Assembly (NCBI GenBank): GCA_002392915.1
Contig: DGHQ01000028.1
Location: forward strand, 1-47,843
DNA length: 47,843 bases
Direction: 5' to 3'
Source of the DNA: Bacteroidales bacterium UBA3844
GTDB lineage: Bacteria; Bacteroidota; Bacteroidia; Bacteroidales; Paludibacteraceae
Part shown: piece by piece, positions 34,623-43,347 of the stretch
How the letters are laid out: each line of letters opens with the position of its first letter
Position numbering within the stretch: the first letter of the stretch is position 1
Position numbers and translations under genes: made by a program
The notes under the pieces: model-generated
Told to the model about the DNA's origin: nothing
The model's database searches: none
What the model saw: only the letters and a program-made list of their open reading frames with translations

Positions 34623-34678
34623 TGCAAAAAGTACGTGGCTCAAAAAGGAGATAATATTAACTGCTTTCGTACATTGCA
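34623..34678 (+). promoter_or_regulatory. Leader inverted repeat of the glycosyltransferase gene
   Basis: TGCAA (34623-34627) pairs with TTGCA (34674-34678) and GTACG (34631-34635) with CGTAC (34668-34672), closing a loop of 32 nt ahead of the ATG at 34689. It contains AAGGAG (34645-34650) in the loop. Confidence 0.5.
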
Positions 34679-34688
34679 GTAAATAGAA

Positions 34689-35498
34689 ATGAAACTTACA
34701 GCATCGATTGTAACCTACATAACTGAACGCAAGGAATTGAAGAAGTGCATAGACTCAATGTTGGCAGACGGCATTGATCATGTGTACATTTCCGACAATT
34801 CTCCATCCGACGATTTACGTTCGTTCTGCGAAGGGCTATCGAATGTGGAGTACTTCTTCAACGGCAAGAATCTCGGCTACGGAGGCGGTCACAACGCAGC
34901 CATAAGAAAAGCCATCGCTTGCGGTTCGGACTATCATCTTGTGATCAATGCGGACGTTTACTTCAATACAGGTGTGATTCCCGCAATCACAAAATACATG
35001 GCGGAAAATGAAGACGTGGCGATGGTGCAGCCCAACGTACTTTATCCAAATGGAGAGCAGCAATACACAGTGCGTATGCTCCCTACTCCTGCCAACCTGA
35101 TATTCCGTCGTTTCCTTCCCGACAGCTGGGGAGAGAAAATGAACTACAAATATCTGCTGAAGTTCAACGACCACAAACATGAAATGAACATCCCTTACCA
35201 TCACGGATGCTTTATGTTTTTCCGTGTGAAATGTTTCGACACTGTAGGACTGTTCGACGAGAGATTTTTCCTTTATCCAGAAGACATCGACATCACACGT
35301 CGCATGCACAAACATTTCCGCACTATGTTCTGGCCGGGAGCCGTGGTGACACACAAACATTGCGCAGCTTCATACAAAAGCAACAAAATGCTTCTGATCC
35401 ATATGAAAAACATGATCAAATATTTCAACAAGTGGGGATGGATTTTCGATGAGGAGAGAAAAAAATGGAACGCTGAAATTCTTGAAAAATATTCTTGA
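34689..35498 (+). CDS. GT2-family glycosyltransferase
   Basis: 269 residues of the GT-A fold. ASIVTY at the start, DNSPSDD (36-42), NLGYGGGHNAAI (61-72) and INADVYF (86-92, the DxD-like metal site) are those of rhamnosyl/galactosyl transferases of family 2; FLYPEDIDITRR near 198 is the usual late acidic motif. It should add a sugar to a lipid-linked or surface glycan in the cytoplasm. No other glycan genes sit beside it, so the pathway is unknown. A bidirectional terminator follows at 35531. Confidence 0.88.
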   Translation: MKLTASIVTYITERKELKKCIDSMLADGIDHVYISDNSPSDDLRSFCEGLSNVEYFFNGKNLGYGGGHNAAIRKAIACGSDYHLVINADVYFNTGVIPAITKYMAENEDVAMVQPNVLYPNGEQQYTVRMLPTPANLIFRRFLPDSWGEKMNYKYLLKFNDHKHEMNIPYHHGCFMFFRVKCFDTVGLFDERFFLYPEDIDITRRMHKHFRTMFWPGAVVTHKHCAASYKSNKMLLIHMKNMIKYFNKWGWIFDEERKKWNAEILEKYS

Positions 35499-35530
35499 TG
35501 ATGATGGCAAATGGCTTATAGCTATTAAAT

Positions 35531-35572
35531 AAGACGAAAAAGACGTGATTGCTCACGTCTTTTTTCGTCTTT
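35531..35572. terminator. Bidirectional terminator with extended arms
   Basis: AAAGACGTGA and TCACGTCTTT form the core stem around TTGC (35538-35562). The pairing continues outward after one bulge: AAGACG (35531-35536) pairs with CGTCTT (35566-35571). It lies between convergent genes ending at 35498 and 35634 and has A and T runs on both sides. The outer right arm is the first unit of the 7-bp repeat below. Confidence 0.85.
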
Positions 35573-35635
35573 CGTCTTTCGTCTTTCGTCTTTCGTCTTT
35601 CGTCTTTCGTCTTTCGTCTTTCGTCTTTCGTCTTT
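35566..35635. repeat. Ten perfect tandem copies of CGTCTTT
   Basis: Ten 7-bp units with no mismatch between the terminator at 35531 and the TAA of the next minus-strand gene, whose stop codon overlaps the last two bases. Perfect copies imply recent or ongoing slippage. Confidence 0.97.
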
Positions 35636-36449
35636 AAAAAGTCAGATTCACCCCAACACCATTTCCAGTCAAACCGAATTTCAATTCAGACACATTTTGA
35701 TTTTTTGAGTTATATTCGAAATTATACTCTCTCAACACATTTTTGGAAATTCTTTTGCCAGTCACAAATTTCACCATTCCTACAGAGAACAAGACAGAAC
35801 CAGAACATAATGCTGTCAATGCGACACGTCTGGCGGCATGAGAATCGTTGATCGCTGCTCCAATCGCGATAGGTCCGGAGACAAACACCAAAGCAGCTCC
35901 AGCTACCCACATCACACGTCCTGTACGGTAGCCACGTACATTTTCTCGAAAGACATCATAATCATTTCCAAGTATTTCATACGCACTTTGCACGGAAATG
36001 TATTCCGAGTTGAAAGCAAGCAAAGATGGAGAATTCTTACGGTATGCCAACGGATATTTGGCTGAGTTCATGTGACGTGACACGACCACCTTTGTGTCAA
36101 CATCCTTTTCTGTCTTTTCTTCCGTGTTCACAGATTTCACCCTTTCCACATATACCGGACCAGCCTTCACCACCACATGTTTTCTTTGCGGTAATACTAA
36201 ATTCTCCTGTGGAATAGAATCAAACACCTCCATGTCGCCATTCTGAAACTTGATAGACTCCACCTCATCCTCATTAAGCAAAAACAATGGACCGTCTGGA
36301 TTATTGAATTTCTTATATTTGACCTTGCCTAATCCCACCTCAGCCACTTTAGCAGCCTCAACCCTTCCATTGCGAAATCTGATTGTATCCTGTGCGGAAG
36401 AACACAAAAAAGCCATAATCATGACCAAAAGAAAAAAACACCTCTTCAT
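35634..36449 (-). CDS. Secreted or membrane protein of unknown function
   Basis: 271 residues from ATG 36449, which opens the signal peptide MKRCFFLLVMIMAFLCSSAQ; eight more codons are open upstream. The mature N-terminus (DTIRFRNGRVEAAKVAEVGL then KKFNNPDGPLFLLNEDEV) is a short beta domain that I have seen at the start of many Bacteroidetes envelope proteins. Two hydrophobic segments lie near residues 180-205 and 215-240, so it is likely bound to a membrane. No function can be named. The stop codon is at the edge of the 7-bp repeat array. Confidence 0.75.
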   Translation of the reverse strand: MKRCFFLLVMIMAFLCSSAQDTIRFRNGRVEAAKVAEVGLGKVKYKKFNNPDGPLFLLNEDEVESIKFQNGDMEVFDSIPQENLVLPQRKHVVVKAGPVYVERVKSVNTEEKTEKDVDTKVVVSRHMNSAKYPLAYRKNSPSLLAFNSEYISVQSAYEILGNDYDVFRENVRGYRTGRVMWVAGAALVFVSGPIAIGAAINDSHAARRVALTALCSGSVLFSVGMVKFVTGKRISKNVLREYNFEYNSKNQNVSELKFGLTGNGVGVNLTF

Positions 36450-36740
36450 TTTATACCAATTTGAATTTTTCACATTTAATTTTAGAAGCTGTTTAATTAT
36501 ATAATTCGGCTATAAAGTTTGAGGATTGTTAAGGGGCGGAACGCCCTAACCCCTCCTCTCTAGTGCGAGCCGTAGGCGAGCACTTATTATTTTTTGCTTT
36601 ATGCAATGAATTTCAATCACATGTAATCTTTGTGCATTAAACAAACAGCATCCTTATTCACATCTGCAAAAATATCAAAAGGTTGAGGCAAAAACAATTT
36701 TTATGCTCACTTTATGATTAAAATTCGTCTATATCAGCAA
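36450..36740. other. Intergenic region with dispersed element
   Basis: The gap between the genes at 35634 and 36807 has no gene I can support. It holds copy B of the dispersed element (36521-36582) and then A/T-rich sequence before the fimbrial terminator. Confidence 0.7.
36521..36582 (+). repeat. Dispersed two-hairpin element, copy B
   Basis: The best-preserved copy. Hairpin 1: GGGGCG-GAA-CGCCCT, six pairs with one G-U. Hairpin 2: GTGC, GA, GCC, loop GTA, GGC, GA, GCAC; the two GA steps face each other, so the stem holds a tandem G-A mismatch. It lies between two minus-strand genes. Compare 13244-13303 and 23893-23944. Confidence 0.8.
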
Positions 36741-36783
36741 TAAAAAAGGAGTATCAAAACCTATAAGGTCACGATGCTCCCTC
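36741..36783 (-). terminator. Terminator of the fimbrial operon
   Basis: GGAGCATC and GATACTCC on the minus strand (36780-36748, one wobble pair) enclose an inner CCT/AGG pair, then six T. It lies 27 nt after the last fimbrial gene. Confidence 0.75.
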
Positions 36784-36806
36784 TTTTGATTCATCCTCTT
36801 TTCTTA

Positions 36807-38741
36807 TCAATTCGGTTTCCTTATAGGACGGACACTCGTACTATGGTGTCGCCAACACTCGAAATAATTACCTTCAAACCTGCCATTATATGTTTCATAC
36901 GGATTTGATGGCAAAACGACATCTTCATAAGCATAATCGCCTAATCTTGAACCTCCATTATGTCCATCAAAGAACAAATTGTATGATGCACTATAGCTAT
37001 TGGGATTAGGCATTGACGTCATATATACACCAAGATATCCATCACTACTTGCCGGGCTATCATTATTCCTGCTGGCTCTATCGTTATGTATATGTCCAGC
37101 AGCTGGAAGCCATATTTTTTTGTCGCTATAGCCACCCTTACCATAAACCCACCATCCATTATCAGTTGGTCGCTGTCCACTTGGTTTTGCCTGCCAATTT
37201 TTCCAGCTTACCCAATCTGTGAATTGCTTTCCTCTGTCTCTTGAAGCGACAATAAGATCAAATAGTTCACGCATCTGAATCAAGTTAGGTGTAACCCATC
37301 CTTCTCCCCAATGATATGTGGCAGCATCACCGTATTTTCTTCCTTGATATTCCTTGTATAAACCTTGGAACCCAGTCGTGTTGCTTCGATCATAAGGGAA
37401 GAAGTCAGCGATATCATTTGCACCCTTGTTTGCGAAATAAGTCACACTCTGATTGTTCCAGCCAATTTGATAATCTTCCTCCACAGTTCCCCAAGGGAAA
37501 TATCCACCATAGCTGTCCCTTCCCGGCTGATCCGACGTTGCTCCTATATTCATTGTCGCCCACTTAACACTTACTCCCAACTGGATGGCTGTATGGGTAG
37601 GCTGATCAGGCAATTGTATGTTCACAATCGAGCTGCTGCTTGCTCCTGGATATTCAAAATAGTAGTGATACTCATCTCCTGTCTCCCACTTACCTGTCAC
37701 ATTATCATAAGCATAGATATAGATTCTAAGATCAGTTTCATTTGTAATCTTGGCCAAATCTGGCATAGTGACATACATATCTATATCTCCATCCTTATCA
37801 ACCTGTACAGGGAACGACTCTTTCGCCTCTTGCTTCCAACCTTCTATTACCAACATCGATCCCTCTGGAATCTCTCCCGGTGCTTTTCCTGTGATATGAA
37901 GAATACTCTTTGCTCTGTCTGGCAACGGCATCTTGAGCACTTCATTTTTGCCAACCGATATATTTCTAGTACATTTCATATTGTAGCGATATTCATCACC
38001 ACCTTCTGATGTACCTGTTTCTTCATTATAAGCATAAAAATAAAACTCAAGTTTTTGATTATTATTGATTGAAAAACCTGCAGGCACAGCAACATAAATA
38101 TCTAATTTGTCACCTTGATCAGCAAACACATACTTCGGATCCGATCCTAAGTTGACCAAATATTCTTTGTTTTTATCTGCCTTGTCCAAACCCTTTATCT
38201 TCAACTGTGAAGTTCCGATAAACATTCCTGGCGACGTCGTCTGGATATGAAGCAGACTCATATCCATGCCTCCTAATTTAGCCGGCAAAAGAGAGACCGT
38301 TGGCTTACTATTTCTTTTTAACACTATTCTCGTAGCCTCTCCGACCAAATATTCACAACATTTGTTATTTTTCTCTTGAGTCTGAACATACAAATTTTCA
38401 TTCAATGGATTTCCATAAGAGACAGTGCCCGACCATGAAGCAGAATCTGGAATCTCGCCATAATGGAAAAACTCTCCATCATTGCCAACCATTTTTCTAA
38501 AGATAAAATCATACTCTCCATTTTCGTTTTTGAGTTTAATTCTATCTCCTTTATCCCAACTTACAACAATCTTTTCTCCGTTTTCTTCATAGTGAGCACG
38601 AGTGGAAGGTGTATCGTCAGTCGACACCAAGATAGTGTAGCATGGCACATTATCACTTGGCATAAAGGCACTCTCTTCTTCGCACGACACAAAGATGAGC
38701 ATTGCTAAAAGTATATTTAGTATGTATAATAAACGCTTCAT
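36807..38741 (-). CDS. FISUMP-domain lipoprotein, putative fimbrial tip protein
   Basis: 644 residues from ATG 38741, starting a lipoprotein signal (MKRLLYILNILLAMLIFVSC; lipid Cys20). The longer frame from 38768 adds a poor N-terminus. Residues of about 30-380 are fimbrillin-like beta repeats (two LPD-type strand blocks, KMPLPDRA and VNIQLPDQ). The C-terminus from about 400 (QLGVSVKWATMNIGA, FPWGTVEEDY, EGWVTPNLIQMRELFD, and STSVRPIRK) is a FISUMP domain, related to C-type-lectin-like or formylglycine-enzyme-like folds. As the last gene of the operon with an unlike domain it may be the tip adhesin; that is inference. Confidence 0.8.
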   Translation of the reverse strand: MKRLLYILNILLAMLIFVSCEEESAFMPSDNVPCYTILVSTDDTPSTRAHYEENGEKIVVSWDKGDRIKLKNENGEYDFIFRKMVGNDGEFFHYGEIPDSASWSGTVSYGNPLNENLYVQTQEKNNKCCEYLVGEATRIVLKRNSKPTVSLLPAKLGGMDMSLLHIQTTSPGMFIGTSQLKIKGLDKADKNKEYLVNLGSDPKYVFADQGDKLDIYVAVPAGFSINNNQKLEFYFYAYNEETGTSEGGDEYRYNMKCTRNISVGKNEVLKMPLPDRAKSILHITGKAPGEIPEGSMLVIEGWKQEAKESFPVQVDKDGDIDMYVTMPDLAKITNETDLRIYIYAYDNVTGKWETGDEYHYYFEYPGASSSSIVNIQLPDQPTHTAIQLGVSVKWATMNIGATSDQPGRDSYGGYFPWGTVEEDYQIGWNNQSVTYFANKGANDIADFFPYDRSNTTGFQGLYKEYQGRKYGDAATYHWGEGWVTPNLIQMRELFDLIVASRDRGKQFTDWVSWKNWQAKPSGQRPTDNGWWVYGKGGYSDKKIWLPAAGHIHNDRASRNNDSPASSDGYLGVYMTSMPNPNSYSASYNLFFDGHNGGSRLGDYAYEDVVLPSNPYETYNGRFEGNYFECWRHHSTSVRPIRKPN

Positions 38742-38788
38742 TATTCTAAATTTTATGAATACATGCACTGCATATTCAGCATTTATAT

Positions 38789-40609
38789 TTATCTATCTAC
38801 CGACTCCCAAGAGATTATCTTCTGATCTCTCACACAATTCACAAGCAACTCCTGCTTCCTTTCATAGTTCGGCATCACGGAAAACTCCATGGAATAACTA
38901 CTGTTTCGTGTGATTTTTTTATATTGAGTTACAGCCTCATCCTTACCTTCTCCAAATTGACCTGACTTTATAATATATTTGGCATAGAGGGTCCAATCAT
39001 ATTTGGACAAGGATTGTGATGCCAAGAACTGATAGTCAGAAGATTGAGTGACCAACTTGTCATCTTTTACAGTAAGCATAGAATATACATTATAAGTAAC
39101 TAGGAAATATCTATGTTTGCCCCAATAATTTATATCAGGAGTTCCTAAAAGGCTTATTGTAAATTTATTTTCACCTGATTTCTTTATAAACTGCATGTAC
39201 TGTGCAGTTGATTTATCTGTTAATTTATTCTCTATCTCTTTATAATTACTAGAATTCCAATCAGGGTCTTTTTGTTTTCCAAAATACTTATCTGTATGTT
39301 TATAAAAATCTATTGAATCATCTTCCATTTTATAATAATTCAACATATACGCTGGCTTTGTTTTTCCATTTGAAGAAACAAATTTCCAAAATACCTGTTC
39401 TTTAAAAGGTATCTCATCAGCCGCAGTTTGCATACTAGACGCACATATTTTCTCATCATTATAAGCAATAGAATGAAGAAAAGTATTATTCCAAATCACA
39501 TACGCGTTAGCAGTGTCAATATTCGTAGTATTCAACCCCAAATTCTTACCTCTGTCAACCTTCAAATTGTATGTGTAAGCATCAGTTCCTTTTTTATTCT
39601 CAAACACATACATAGAGACAACAAGATCATCACCATTCACTATCTTGTTGATATTATGGTCGTTTTTTCCAGATCCACCCAATGCCTTTAGAATATCGAA
39701 ATCTACATCACCAGTCTCAGAAGGAGTGTAATTATTTCCTTTTGCCACACTATCATGAAAATAGTTTGTTTTTTTCGCAAGCACTTTCTTTATGACAAAT
39801 TCGTCTACATATACCTTATTGGGCAAATTTTTCTTAGATTCATAATCCTTATATGTTCCCGTAAAGTTTCTGAAAGTCACCTGCAGACGGGCACAAACAC
39901 GTCTCATGTGAACTGAAAATTTTGTGGCTCCCTTCTTTACCTCAGCATCTGCTGTTCCGTTAACGGGCATTCCTGTGCACTTGGTTGTCACTTTATCGTT
40001 ATCAACTTTATAATTTCCAGATTCAGGCACAAAGCTAAGACTATAGAGGTCTGCATCATCAACACTAAGCGTTGCTTTAATCAAATTATTTATCTCAGCA
40101 TATTGGCTGATCACTTTTCTTGTCGCTTCAACCGTATAACCGTTTATCGTGTTCCATCTATCCGTATCGACATTTCCAAACGCATAAACCTTAGCCTTGG
40201 CTCCAGTGGTTGTGTAAATTTGTACATCCGGGAATATCACCTCATATTGTTTTACTCCTGTCGACGTCGGACGATCTCCATACCATTTGTTGCAATGAAT
40301 CGCATATACAGAATCCTTATCATTGGTCACCACAACAACTACATTCTGGAATCGACCTCCATTTTCTGTCTGGTCATGCTCTATATTAGCGTTGTCACTG
40401 CCAGATCTTGTACCCTCAATGTCAACGGATAAATTTGGAGCTGCAGTAGAAACTGTGATCGTAGTAGTGATAAATTCACCTCCACGCACATCTGTCGTGT
40501 CATCTCCATTTTTATCCTGCTCCATTTCTTCATCGTCGGTGCAGGCAAAAGAGATGATACCCAATAGCATTGCTATCAATAACGTATATATATATTTCAA
40601 TTTTTTCAT
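38789..40609 (-). CDS. Fimbrillin-like large lipoprotein
   Basis: 606 residues with a lipoprotein signal (lipid Cys23 in GIISFAC). TTTITVSTAAPNLSVDIEGT followed by MRRVCARLQVTFRN fits the N-terminal domain of FimA/Mfa-type proteins, in which a strand is cut off before polymerisation. The C-terminal half has many Lys/Asp/Tyr-rich strands and no known motif. Its ATG overlaps the stop of the third fimbrillin by 4 nt (ATGA), which points to coupled synthesis. Likely a minor or anchoring subunit. Confidence 0.7.
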   Translation of the reverse strand: MKKLKYIYTLLIAMLLGIISFACTDDEEMEQDKNGDDTTDVRGGEFITTTITVSTAAPNLSVDIEGTRSGSDNANIEHDQTENGGRFQNVVVVVTNDKDSVYAIHCNKWYGDRPTSTGVKQYEVIFPDVQIYTTTGAKAKVYAFGNVDTDRWNTINGYTVEATRKVISQYAEINNLIKATLSVDDADLYSLSFVPESGNYKVDNDKVTTKCTGMPVNGTADAEVKKGATKFSVHMRRVCARLQVTFRNFTGTYKDYESKKNLPNKVYVDEFVIKKVLAKKTNYFHDSVAKGNNYTPSETGDVDFDILKALGGSGKNDHNINKIVNGDDLVVSMYVFENKKGTDAYTYNLKVDRGKNLGLNTTNIDTANAYVIWNNTFLHSIAYNDEKICASSMQTAADEIPFKEQVFWKFVSSNGKTKPAYMLNYYKMEDDSIDFYKHTDKYFGKQKDPDWNSSNYKEIENKLTDKSTAQYMQFIKKSGENKFTISLLGTPDINYWGKHRYFLVTYNVYSMLTVKDDKLVTQSSDYQFLASQSLSKYDWTLYAKYIIKSGQFGEGKDEAVTQYKKITRNSSYSMEFSVMPNYERKQELLVNCVRDQKIISWESVDR

Positions 40610-41913
40610 TTCAACTCTCCCTCGTATTCATATTCTTCCCAGTCGGCAACATCAATGTTGACATTCACCTGATACTCATACATTCCGACAGTATATGTAT
40701 ATTTTGTTCCTGCCTTCCAGTTGTCAATTTTGCCTCCTGCTGTAAGATCAATCGTCGCCTTCAATCGTCTTCCTACGCCCGGATCATTATTTCCAAAATA
40801 AAATTCAACCTCCCCATATACATCACGCTTTAATGTTACATTACTTAAATTTATTGTCTTCACAATCCAAGATGTATATCCATTATCCTGTCTTGCTTGT
40901 ATTACTAAATTTACCCTTTCTGACTCTTTCCTCAAGTCTTGAGGAATAAAAAGATATCCTTGATACCTATTTTCTCCCTCATTTAAATTCACATAACCAG
41001 AACCCGTACTAAGATAAATTTCATTTGAATTATTTATACCACCTATTTGATTGAATGCCAACTCTTTATTATTGCTACTGCTTTTTATCACATATTTATC
41101 ACCACTATAAACTACCGTGCCGTCATTAGTATTTTGGGTCATTGTTATAGACACGTTATTTGTCGGCCTTGTAATTTCAGTCCATCCTACAACATTGCCT
41201 TCATCAATAGTACAATTTCCTTCTGAAGTATATCCTACGACTGAGAAATCTGTGATTTTTACAGGTTTGTCTTCTCTTGATTGGAATTTGAAACTCACAT
41301 TAGCCAACAAATGCTTCATATCCAATTCCACAATCTCAGTATTATTATTTCTCGTTATTTGTTGCGACACCATAAGGTCCGTGTTCTTACGCGGATCCGA
41401 CGCTGATTTATAATTATTCAGAGTCAATGTCGTTCGACCATTCACTTTATTATTTGTCTTGGGGAACTCAAATCCATTCACACAAGTTTCTCCATCGGTT
41501 GTATTAAACCCACTTGGCAGACATGGATAAAAACCTCTGAATTTATAGGTATAATCATCCTGCCACTTCTGTTTTTTATCATAAAACCATGTCGACTCAC
41601 CTCTATAAGTGATAACAAGTGCATCTATAGGTGTGTCTGCAGCGTCTACAAATACTCTGTCCCAAACAGTACCATTGGCAGATTTCATCGCTAAAACAGA
41701 AACCTGTTCATATCTAAAAAATTCCTCTTTCTCTCCCCATCTCGTCACAGGCATTTGGAATCCATCTCGCAATGCACTGAATCTAATCTCATCACCAGAT
41801 GCAGAACCGTCAGCAAAAGCCTCATCTTCATCATTGCACGACGCAAACAATGCTGGCAACAACGCTGCCAACAGACATTTGATTAATATGTTGTATAGTC
41901 GTACTCTCATCAT
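40606..41913 (-). CDS. Fimbrillin-family lipoprotein, third
   Basis: 435 residues with a lipoprotein signal (lipid Cys26, ALFASC). MKHLLANVSFKFQSRE and GYLFIPQDLRKESERVNLVI are the two strand blocks typical of Mfa-like fimbrillins, and WKAGTKYTYTVGMYEYQVNVNIDVADWE is the standard C-terminal strand pair. The signal peptide is almost the same as that of the second fimbrillin (41964), while the mature protein is quite different. It lies after a hairpin (41931-41949). Confidence 0.8.
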   Translation of the reverse strand: MMRVRLYNILIKCLLAALLPALFASCNDEDEAFADGSASGDEIRFSALRDGFQMPVTRWGEKEEFFRYEQVSVLAMKSANGTVWDRVFVDAADTPIDALVITYRGESTWFYDKKQKWQDDYTYKFRGFYPCLPSGFNTTDGETCVNGFEFPKTNNKVNGRTTLTLNNYKSASDPRKNTDLMVSQQITRNNNTEIVELDMKHLLANVSFKFQSREDKPVKITDFSVVGYTSEGNCTIDEGNVVGWTEITRPTNNVSITMTQNTNDGTVVYSGDKYVIKSSSNNKELAFNQIGGINNSNEIYLSTGSGYVNLNEGENRYQGYLFIPQDLRKESERVNLVIQARQDNGYTSWIVKTINLSNVTLKRDVYGEVEFYFGNNDPGVGRRLKATIDLTAGGKIDNWKAGTKYTYTVGMYEYQVNVNIDVADWEEYEYEGELK

Positions 41914-41926
41914 TTATATTCTATTT

Positions 41927-41949
41927 AAAAGACGCAATATTATTGCATC
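41927..41949 (-). terminator. Weak terminator or attenuator between fimbrillins 2 and 3
   Basis: GATGCAAT and ATTGCGTC on the minus strand form an 8-bp stem (one wobble) with a 3-nt loop (41931-41949), then four T. It follows the second fimbrillin's stop by 14 nt. Confidence 0.6.
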
Positions 41950-41963
41950 CTACTAATTATCAT

Positions 41964-43256
41964 TTAATCCAGAATCTCAATGTTTACATTCCTATTATCT
42001 TCATCCCAACCATAAACCTTCACCGAGAATTCAATATATTGATTATTGTCCATTCCAAACTCCGCCTCACTTTTGTCTCCGTCACCATCAAGATCATTAT
42101 TATCATCATCAAGATCATCGGCGACACCATCGCCATCAGCATCTCCAAGGAAATTGTCAGTCGGTAATGTTATGACAAAACGGTATGACTTTCCTGCTTT
42201 CCAACCATTTGGAATCTGATCTTCAAGATCAACTATCAATGTCTTGCAACCATAGATGCCATCCGTCGCATCATGATTTCCTTCTGTATCCGTCTTTGAA
42301 TATCCACAATTGCCAATCAATTCTCCATAATCATCCTCTACCTTATAATATACGCGAATGACAACCTTGCCCTTCTGCGGAATAAGCATGAGAGTTTCAT
42401 TCATAGTAGCATCAGTAGTGCCAGCCACAATATCTGCACCATCATAATAAGTATAAATGACTCCTTGATTTGCGGCAGCAGATGCATTCTTCTTTACCAA
42501 AGGATTCGTTTCAGTACATTCAGAAATAGCTGTGAAATCCCAAGAAAACTTTTCCTCTGAATTTTGTAGACTTGTTGATGTCTCTCTAAAGGTCAATTCA
42601 GGATCTTGATGAGAAACTTTTTCTCCGGCTGCGATAACCTCAACCCTGTTGATCGTATATTTGTAGTTGTCATCAGCACCAACAAAGGAGAAATTGACCT
42701 TAGAAAGTGCATGGACAAAATTTAATGGCTGAACGCCATTCTCCGGCATAGAATTTGCTTCTGCATAAGCGACGACCAAATCCTTCTGCTCAAAAGCTTT
42801 CTCCTTGATAGGGAAACGAATCGACTTACATTGATCATTAATCCAAGCAACTCCAGACTCTATATTGAAAGCACGGAAACTAATGTTTCCAGCTGAGAAA
42901 CTTGGCCAATAGTATGTGTCACTTTCCGTATCAAAGGCATCAGTAATTTTATTAGAGTTATCAATAGTAAGGCCATTCTCGAACAGCGCCTGATCATTTA
43001 AATACAATGCGCCATCATACCAAGCCGACACCTGAAAACCACCTTCTCTGCCTGCTACTTTTCCTTTTAGCACATCACTTGTCACATCCGCCGCTCTTGT
43101 CACTCCAGCGGTATATGTGGAAAAAGAGATGACTTTACTGTTTGGATTTCGTCTGTTGCCAGAAGCTTCATCCTCATCTTTGCACGACGCAAACAATGCG
43201 GACAATAGTATTGCCAGCACACATTTGATTGATATGTCATATAGTCGTACGTTCAT
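41964..43256 (-). CDS. Fimbrillin-family lipoprotein, second
   Basis: 430 residues; lipid Cys25 (ALFASC). Close relative of the first fimbrillin: shared FSTYTAGVTRAADVTS, WYDGALYL, YYWPSFSAGNISFRAFN, NGVQPLNFVHALSKVNFSF and KAGKSYRFVITLP. Near the C-terminus (about 372-404) there is an Asp-rich stretch (DADGDGVADDLDDD then LDGDGDKSEAEF), like thrombospondin type 3 or dockerin calcium loops. This is placed before the last strand, where the donor strand of fimbrillins lies. Probably a shaft or accessory pilin. Confidence 0.85.
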   Translation of the reverse strand: MNVRLYDISIKCVLAILLSALFASCKDEDEASGNRRNPNSKVISFSTYTAGVTRAADVTSDVLKGKVAGREGGFQVSAWYDGALYLNDQALFENGLTIDNSNKITDAFDTESDTYYWPSFSAGNISFRAFNIESGVAWINDQCKSIRFPIKEKAFEQKDLVVAYAEANSMPENGVQPLNFVHALSKVNFSFVGADDNYKYTINRVEVIAAGEKVSHQDPELTFRETSTSLQNSEEKFSWDFTAISECTETNPLVKKNASAAANQGVIYTYYDGADIVAGTTDATMNETLMLIPQKGKVVIRVYYKVEDDYGELIGNCGYSKTDTEGNHDATDGIYGCKTLIVDLEDQIPNGWKAGKSYRFVITLPTDNFLGDADGDGVADDLDDDNNDLDGDGDKSEAEFGMDNNQYIEFSVKVYGWDEDNRNVNIEILD

Positions 43257-43301
43257 TTTCGTCTTCAGTCAACGTTTATCGTCTATCGTTTATCGTAAAA
43301 A

Positions 43302-43334
43302 ATTTATCCAGCAGAGGCACTTCCGCACCTCTGC
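43302..43334 (-). terminator. Terminator or attenuator between fimbrillins 1 and 2
   Basis: GCAGAGG and CCTCTGC on the minus strand form a 7-bp GC-rich stem with a 10-nt loop (43334-43311), then TGGATAAATTTTTT. It lies 14 nt after the first fimbrillin. Confidence 0.7.
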
Positions 43335-43347
43335 CGAATAAATTAAA

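Noticed and set aside
35566..35635. Short direct repeats suggesting a CRISPR array
   Set aside because: The 7-bp units have no spacers, and no cas gene is in the window. The 33-bp repeats at 13420 also lack spacers.
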